Source: GCA-003244245 sp036494005 (GTDB taxonomy: Bacteria; Actinomycetota; Actinomycetes; Mycobacteriales; Pseudonocardiaceae). Taken from it: 64,000 nt of DNA. The notes beneath the pieces are model-generated. The model saw only the letters and a program-made list of their open reading frames with translations. It ran no database searches and was not told the origin of the DNA. This document shows positions 59,842-64,000 of the stretch, piece after piece (within the stretch, counting starts at the first letter, position 1; every line of letters begins with the position of its first letter). Position numbers and translations under genes: made by a program. Location of the stretch: positions 1 through 64,000 of the forward strand of contig DASXOV010000082.1 in assembly GCA_036494005.1 (NCBI GenBank), in the 5' to 3' direction.

Positions 59842-60294
59842 ATGGCGCTGTACACCCCGCAGGCCCAACGGCGCCGCCGGATCCTGATCGTCGCCTTTGC
59901 GGCGTTCGTGCTCGGTGGCGTTCTGGGCGGCGTCGTGGGCCGGTTCACCGCGCCGACACCGGCGGAGCGAGTGACGCAGGTGCAGGAGCAGGCTCGTCAG
60001 ATGTCGGCGCAGTTGCGGGTGGTGTCGCTGCACGCCGACACCGGCGCGGCGTCGTTGGAGGCGGGCGGAGGCGCAGGCTCCGCTCTCGCACTGCAACGTG
60101 CCGACGGCGACCTGGCCGGTGCACTGCAGCAGGCGCCGTGGATCCCGGCGCAACAGGGCGACGCCCTTCGGTCGCGGCTGCATCAACTGCAACGCACCGC
60201 CACCGCCCAGGCGGCGACCCCGGCGTTCGGCGCCGATGTCGATCGGCTCGCCAACGACATCGATGTCACTTTCGGCCTCGCTGCCCGTCCCTGA
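59842..60294 (+). CDS. Small single-span membrane protein
   Basis: 150 residues. One N-terminal membrane helix (ILIVAFAAFVLGGVLGGVVG) preceded by a basic stretch, then a helical region with coiled-coil character (ERVTQVQEQARQMSAQLRV). No family recognised. It starts two bases after the hydantoinase-family stop and is likely in the same transcript. Confidence 0.75.
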   Translation: MALYTPQAQRRRRILIVAFAAFVLGGVLGGVVGRFTAPTPAERVTQVQEQARQMSAQLRVVSLHADTGAASLEAGGGAGSALALQRADGDLAGALQQAPWIPAQQGDALRSRLHQLQRTATAQAATPAFGADVDRLANDIDVTFGLAARP

Positions 60295-60373
60295 CACCCG
60301 CCCGAAGTCGGACCACCGTGGCTCGGTGTCGATCCGGACCGCAACTTCGTGGAGCTGTTGCAGGAGCTGCGGG

Positions 60374-61186
60374 TCAGGGGAGCGGCATGTTCCTCCCGGG
60401 AAGTCCCGTCGGTAGCAGAGGGGGGGTCGGCGTCGGCCCGCTCGGCCCGGGCCTGTCGTAGCTGTTGGAAGGGCGCGGCTCAGGGCTGGTGCTGGCGTCC
60501 GGGGCGGGGGTCGTGGTGGCGCTGGCGGCGGTGTCGGGGGCCGAGGTGGTCTCACTGGGGGGCTCGGAGGTCGGCGCCACTGAGCTTTCTGACGCAGGTG
60601 GAATTGCCGGCCTGTGGTTTCGGGGGCCTGCGGGAGCGTCGACCACCTGACCGAAGGTGGTCCCGTGCCCGTTACCGCCGATGGTCTGGCCAGTGGCCAC
60701 TTCGAAGCCGGTGATGACCATCATGGCCAGCAGGAAGGCGCCGAGGGCACCCACGACCACCGCTCCCCAGCGCAGTGCCGCGAGCTTCCGGGAGCGGTCT
60801 CGGGGTCGTAGCCGTTGATCGGGCCCCTGGTGATCGGACCCCTGACCCGCGCCATCGTCGAACTGCTCGGAGCGGAGCGGAGCGGGGCGGGGCTGCTCGG
60901 TCCAGGATCCGTCCCGCGAGATGGGCGACGATCGCGTGCGCTGGGCGAGTAAGCGGACCCTCTCCCGGCTGCGCTCCAGCGAGGCCTGATACACGGCGGT
61001 TCCCACAGTGGTGATCACACTGGCCCCGGCGGCCCCGATGAGGGTGCCCGCAGCCCCGAGTTGGGAACCGAGCACCGCAACGGTCACTGCGGAGAGCGCG
61101 CCGGCGGCGACCTGGGTCAGGCTGAGCTGGTTCTTACGCGTACGGGCGGTGTCAGGTGGGCTGGTAACCGAATGCGGCGCAGTCAT
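60374..61186 (-). CDS. Two-span membrane protein with proline/threonine-rich tail
   Basis: 270 residues. Membrane helices near 26-60 (a glycine-rich hairpin-like region) and 140-163 (WGAVVVGALGAFLLAMMVITGF), a basic loop between them, and a long Pro/Ser/Thr tail outside the membrane. No family recognised. Low-complexity extracellular tails of this kind are common in actinobacterial cell-surface proteins. ATG start at 61186. Confidence 0.75.
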   Translation of the reverse strand: MTAPHSVTSPPDTARTRKNQLSLTQVAAGALSAVTVAVLGSQLGAAGTLIGAAGASVITTVGTAVYQASLERSRERVRLLAQRTRSSPISRDGSWTEQPRPAPLRSEQFDDGAGQGSDHQGPDQRLRPRDRSRKLAALRWGAVVVGALGAFLLAMMVITGFEVATGQTIGGNGHGTTFGQVVDAPAGPRNHRPAIPPASESSVAPTSEPPSETTSAPDTAASATTTPAPDASTSPEPRPSNSYDRPGPSGPTPTPPLLPTGLPGRNMPLP

Positions 61187-61352
61187 GGTCCCCGGTGTGT
61201 CGGCAGGTTCGCTGATCAGTGGCCAACGCCCGGAACGTCGGTGCTGACACGCCAGCCACGTTAACCGCGTGGACCGGCCCCGGCCACCCGGAGTAGCCCG
61301 TTGAGGGACAGCCTGACGTGACGCCGGGCAGCACGATCAGGTGACCGCCGCG

Positions 61353-61796
61353 TCACGCCGCAGGTGTGATGACTGCCCAGATCAGTTCGATCTGATCCAG
61401 ATACTCGACTCCCCACTGATCGGCGGCACCCTGGAGTCCCCGGCCACGCCAACCGATCCAGAGATCTCGTGGGCGCACTCGGGGAACCCCTTCGCAGGGG
61501 CCAGCGACACTGAGCCGGGTCCGTGTTCGGTCGAATTCCACCACCACGTGGCACATCTCGGATGCGTGCTCGACCGAGGCCTCCACCAGTTCGCTGAGCA
61601 CCAGCCGCGCCATCTCGGCAGTCGATGCCGGTATCGCCCACGCGACACACGCCTCATTCAGCACGGTCCGTGCCCGGTGCGGGGCGGTCGCGCGTGATTC
61701 CAGGGTGACGGCGAGGCGTCTCCGCCAGCTGCCCACGACTCGCATGTCGGTATAGCCAGGCAGGGGTAGCGGCTCGATGCGAGTTCGTTCAGGCAT
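61353..61796 (-). CDS. HATPase-fold anti-sigma/regulatory protein (RsbW-like)
   Basis: 147 residues from ATG 61796. N box ARLVLSELVEASVEHA and a later G-type region (GRGLQGAADQWGVEYL) resemble the GHKL ATPase fold of RsbW-type serine kinases and actinobacterial single-domain ATPases. The ATP-lid glycines are only partly visible, so kinase activity is uncertain. No anti-anti-sigma or sigma gene lies next to it. Confidence 0.7.
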   Translation of the reverse strand: MPERTRIEPLPLPGYTDMRVVGSWRRRLAVTLESRATAPHRARTVLNEACVAWAIPASTAEMARLVLSELVEASVEHASEMCHVVVEFDRTRTRLSVAGPCEGVPRVRPRDLWIGWRGRGLQGAADQWGVEYLDQIELIWAVITPAA

Positions 61797-61964
61797 GGTC
61801 ATTCTCCGATTGCGTGGCGCGACGCGCGCCGTTCGGACGTGGGCGCCGACGTTCAGGTGTGGTCGGCGGCTACCCGGCGTCGAGTCCGGACAAACGGCGC
61901 TCACCGCCGGATACCCGAATGGACCACGTACCCGGCGACGGCCGGTTGCGCCATGCTGGAGTTC

Positions 61965-61999
61965 GTCGTCAGTACCCACAGTCGTCAGCAGTACCCACA
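61965..61999 (+). repeat. Direct repeat before ppk2
   Basis: GTCGTCAGTACCCACA (61965-61980) and GTCGTCAGCAGTACCCACA (61981-61999), adjacent and identical apart from a three-base insertion. It ends 51 bases before the ppk2 start. Confidence 0.9.
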
Positions 62000-62050
62000 G
62001 ATCGTGGCGGGGTCGATGCCTCGTGAGACTCGCCTACGGAGGTGACTGGA

Positions 62051-62908
62051 ATGAGCGGCACCGGACACGCCCGTGCAGCCGGCGACGGAACCACGACGCA
62101 CAAGGCCAGATCCACAGGGCGGCGGCTGCCCCGCGCGGTGTACGGGCGCGAATTGTTCCGGTTACAGGCCGAACTGGTGGTGTTGCAGGAGTGGGTACGT
62201 GCCGAGGGTGCCCGGGTGGTGGTTGTGTTCGAGGGCCGGGACGCCGCCGGTAAGGGCAGTACGATCAAGCGGATCACCGAATATCTCAACCCGCGCGTCG
62301 TCCGTATCGCGGCGTTGCCGATGCCGACCGAGCGGGAACGCACCCAGTGGTATTTCCAGCGCTACGTCGAGCACCTCCCCGCGGCCGGGGAGATCGTGTT
62401 GTTCGACCGCAGCTGGTACAACCGGGCCGGTGTCGAACGGGTGATGGGTTTCTGCACCGAGCCCGAGTACCGGCGGTTCCTCGCCCAGTGCCCGGTCGTC
62501 GAACGGCTGTTACTCGACGACGGCATCCTGCTGCGCAAGTACTGGTTCTCGGTCAGCAACACCGAGCAGGAGCGCCGGTTCCACACCCGGCTGGACGATC
62601 CGATGCGGCAGTGGAAATTGTCGTCGATGGATCTGGAGTCGCTCTCCCGCTGGGAGGACTACTCACGGGCCAAGGACGAGATGTTCCTGCATACCGACAT
62701 CCCCGAGTCACCCTGGTACGTGGTGGAGAGCGAGGACAAGCGGCGCGGACGGATCAACATGATCGCCCACCTGCTGGACAGCATCCCCTACCGCACAGTG
62801 CAGCGGCCGCTGCTGCACCTGCCTCCGCGCCCGCCCGCGACCGGCTATCTGCGGCCATCACGTGACCAGCAGATCTATGTCCCGGACCACGCCGCCTCGC
62901 TGAGCTGA
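62051..62908 (+). CDS. ppk2: Polyphosphate kinase 2
   Basis: 285 residues from ATG 62051, with GGAGGTG 6 bases before. Walker A FEGRDAAGKGSTIKRI, Walker B-type FDRSWYNRAGVERVMGF, and the lid region KYWFSVSNTEQERRF mark a one-domain PPK2. PPK2 transfers phosphate between polyphosphate and nucleotides. Between it and the phosphoketolase is a 228-base gap with a strong palindrome. Confidence 0.93.
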   Translation: MSGTGHARAAGDGTTTHKARSTGRRLPRAVYGRELFRLQAELVVLQEWVRAEGARVVVVFEGRDAAGKGSTIKRITEYLNPRVVRIAALPMPTERERTQWYFQRYVEHLPAAGEIVLFDRSWYNRAGVERVMGFCTEPEYRRFLAQCPVVERLLLDDGILLRKYWFSVSNTEQERRFHTRLDDPMRQWKLSSMDLESLSRWEDYSRAKDEMFLHTDIPESPWYVVESEDKRRGRINMIAHLLDSIPYRTVQRPLLHLPPRPPATGYLRPSRDQQIYVPDHAASLS

Positions 62909-63068
62909 GCGCAATCGCGTGACAGTTCGCGGGCTGCGGGTGGCGAAGGTCCCCGGAGCCGAGGTCACCGGGCACTGCCTTCGAGCGCAGAGAGCGTGGA
63001 TCGTGCGGTCAGCGGATTGCCGGACGGAGGACGGGAGGCTGCCCGGCCCGCAGTACCTGCAGTTGCTG

Positions 63069-63092
63069 ACGGACGTCGTGCACGACGTCCGT
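63069..63092. promoter_or_regulatory. 24-bp perfect palindrome before the phosphoketolase gene
   Basis: Half-site ACGGACGTCGTG (63069-63080) followed directly by its reverse complement (63081-63092), no spacer. It ends 44 bases before the ATG at 63137, a usual place for an operator. Confidence 0.75.
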
Positions 63093-63136
63093 GGTGAGCG
63101 TCCCGATCACGGGGCGGGACGGGTGGGGAGGGTGGA

Positions 63137-64000
63137 ATGCCGGAGAACGTGCAGGTAGCGCTGGGGGCGGACGAGCTGCGCGGGCTGGACGCCTACTGGC
63201 GGGCTGCGAACTATCTGTCGGTCGGACAGATCTATCTGATGGACAATCCGCTGCTGCGGGAGCCGCTGCGGGCCGAGCAGGTCAAACCGAGGTTGCTGGG
63301 GCACTGGGGCACGACGCCGGGGCTGAATTTCGTATATACCCATCTGAACCGGGTGATCCGGCAGCGTGATCCCGATGTCATGTACGTGATCGGCCCAGGG
63401 CACGGTGGGCCGGCCTTGCTGGCGAACACCTGGCTGGAGGGTAGTTACAGCGAGGTGTATGCCCACGTCACCCAGAACGAACAGGGAATGCGCGAGCTCT
63501 TCCGGCAGTTCTCGTTCCCCGGCGGTGTGCCCAGCCACGTTTCTCCGGACGTGCCCGGTTCCATTCATGAGGGCGGCGAGCTGGGGTATTCGCTCGGGCA
63601 CGCCTACGGCGCGGCATTGGACAACCCGGATCTGCTGGTCGCCTGTGTGGTCGGCGACGGGGAGGCGGAGACCGGGCCGCTGGCCACCAGCTGGCACGCC
63701 GACAAGTTCCTCGACCCGGTACATGACGGGGCGGTGCTGCCCATCCTGCACCTCAACGGCTACAAGATCGCCAACCCGGCCGTGCTGGCCCGGATTCCGC
63801 GAGCGGAGCTGGACGCGCTCTTGCGCGGATACGGCTACACCCCGCACTACGTCGAGGGCAGCGATCCGGATGTGATGCACCAGGCCATGGCGGCCACGCT
63901 GGACACGGTGCTGACCGAGATCGCCGATATCCAGCGGCGGGCCCGCCGCGAAGGGTTGCCCGGCCGTCCGCAGTGGCCGATGATCGTAGTGCGCAGCCCG
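63137..64000 (+). CDS. xfp: Phosphoketolase, 5' part, runs off the window
   Basis: 288 residues visible of an expected ~800. Thiamine-diphosphate-dependent phosphoketolase: VYTHLNRVIRQRDPDVMYVIGPGHGGPALLANTWLEG, FPGGVPSHVSPDVPGSIHEGGELGYSLGHAYG and VVGDGEAETGP are hallmark blocks. Converts xylulose-5-P or fructose-6-P plus phosphate to acetyl-P. ATG 63137 follows GGGAGGGTGGA. Adjacent to ppk2; an acetate kinase would complete a route to ATP but, if present, is beyond the window. Confidence 0.95.
   Translation, partial: MPENVQVALGADELRGLDAYWRAANYLSVGQIYLMDNPLLREPLRAEQVKPRLLGHWGTTPGLNFVYTHLNRVIRQRDPDVMYVIGPGHGGPALLANTWLEGSYSEVYAHVTQNEQGMRELFRQFSFPGGVPSHVSPDVPGSIHEGGELGYSLGHAYGAALDNPDLLVACVVGDGEAETGPLATSWHADKFLDPVHDGAVLPILHLNGYKIANPAVLARIPRAELDALLRGYGYTPHYVEGSDPDVMHQAMAATLDTVLTEIADIQRRARREGLPGRPQWPMIVVRSP

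Noticed and set aside
62919..63158. Small open frame between ppk2 and the phosphoketolase
   Set aside because: No domain or conserved-looking sequence; it crosses the palindrome and overlaps the phosphoketolase start.

Overview
The window is GC-rich actinobacterial DNA. Gene content (full suf operon with sufR and sufT, ergothioneine genes, AcnR/aconitase, MabA/InhA-type FAS-II enzymes, acVLRF1, Fe-S type ferrochelatase, RipA-like peptidase) points to Mycobacteriales/Pseudonocardiales, most likely a Pseudonocardiaceae-type organism. The genus cannot be fixed from sequence alone. From memory of M. tuberculosis H37Rv, the backbone follows Rv1460-Rv1488 in order and strand: sufR-B-D-C-S-U-T, ABC-F protein, small HTH protein, acnR, acn, ripA, moxR, DUF58, VWA, fabG1, inhA, hemH, a minus-strand hypothetical, nfeD and SPFH. 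The window is therefore an old conserved block into which accessory segments have been inserted.

Layout. 0-6.9 kb: Fe-S assembly operon with several short tandem duplications at or near gene junctions. 6.9-10 kb: a degenerate EAL-CBS-GGDEF protein and a lycopene-cyclase-like flavoprotein, both minus strand. 10.1-13.1 kb: an unusual three-gene cassette (helical protein, P-loop kinase/ATPase, class I aminoacyl-tRNA-synthetase-like protein fused to an ASCH domain and broken by one frameshift), followed by an XRE/TPR regulator. 14.7-17.1 kb: lower-GC segment with a NucS/DUF91-like nuclease and a helical partner, a possible defence module. 17.1-18.3 kb: acVLRF1 and a FitA-type antitoxin whose PIN toxin is a wreck. 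18.3-24 kb: SDR, ABC-F, small HTH, ABC exporter, acnR. 24-28.5 kb: egtABCD preceded by two mutually exclusive RNA hairpins. 28.7-33 kb: LacI regulator and acn. 33-45.7 kb: acyl-CoA ligase, ripA, moxR-DUF58-VWA, fabG1-inhA-hemH, DUF3097, nfeD-SPFH.

45.7-54.2 kb is a catabolic island: amidase, D-2-hydroxyacid dehydrogenase, DUF3830, two Asp/Glu-racemase-fold proteins, a FadR-type GntR regulator, a succinate-semialdehyde-type dehydrogenase and a GABA-type transaminase. Three copies of one palindrome (ATTGTNNACAAT) sit at its three promoters, so the island looks like one regulon of the embedded GntR protein. Substrate and pathway are unknown; this is the best candidate for an undescribed system, with the synthetase-like/ASCH cassette second.

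54.4-64 kb: SnoaL-like protein, a small charged peptide, a decayed FetB-like permease, a lipoprotein plus FTR1 iron permease behind an IdeR-like box, a hydantoinase-family protein, two small membrane proteins, a histidine-kinase-like ATPase, PPK2, and the 5' part of a phosphoketolase with a 24-bp perfect palindrome upstream.

Regulation readable from sequence: two AcnR boxes (before acn and before acnR), the GntR palindromes, the IdeR-like box, the egtA leader hairpins, and many stop/start (ATGA/GTGA) overlaps that imply translational coupling. No tRNA, rRNA, CRISPR array or intact insertion sequence was seen.
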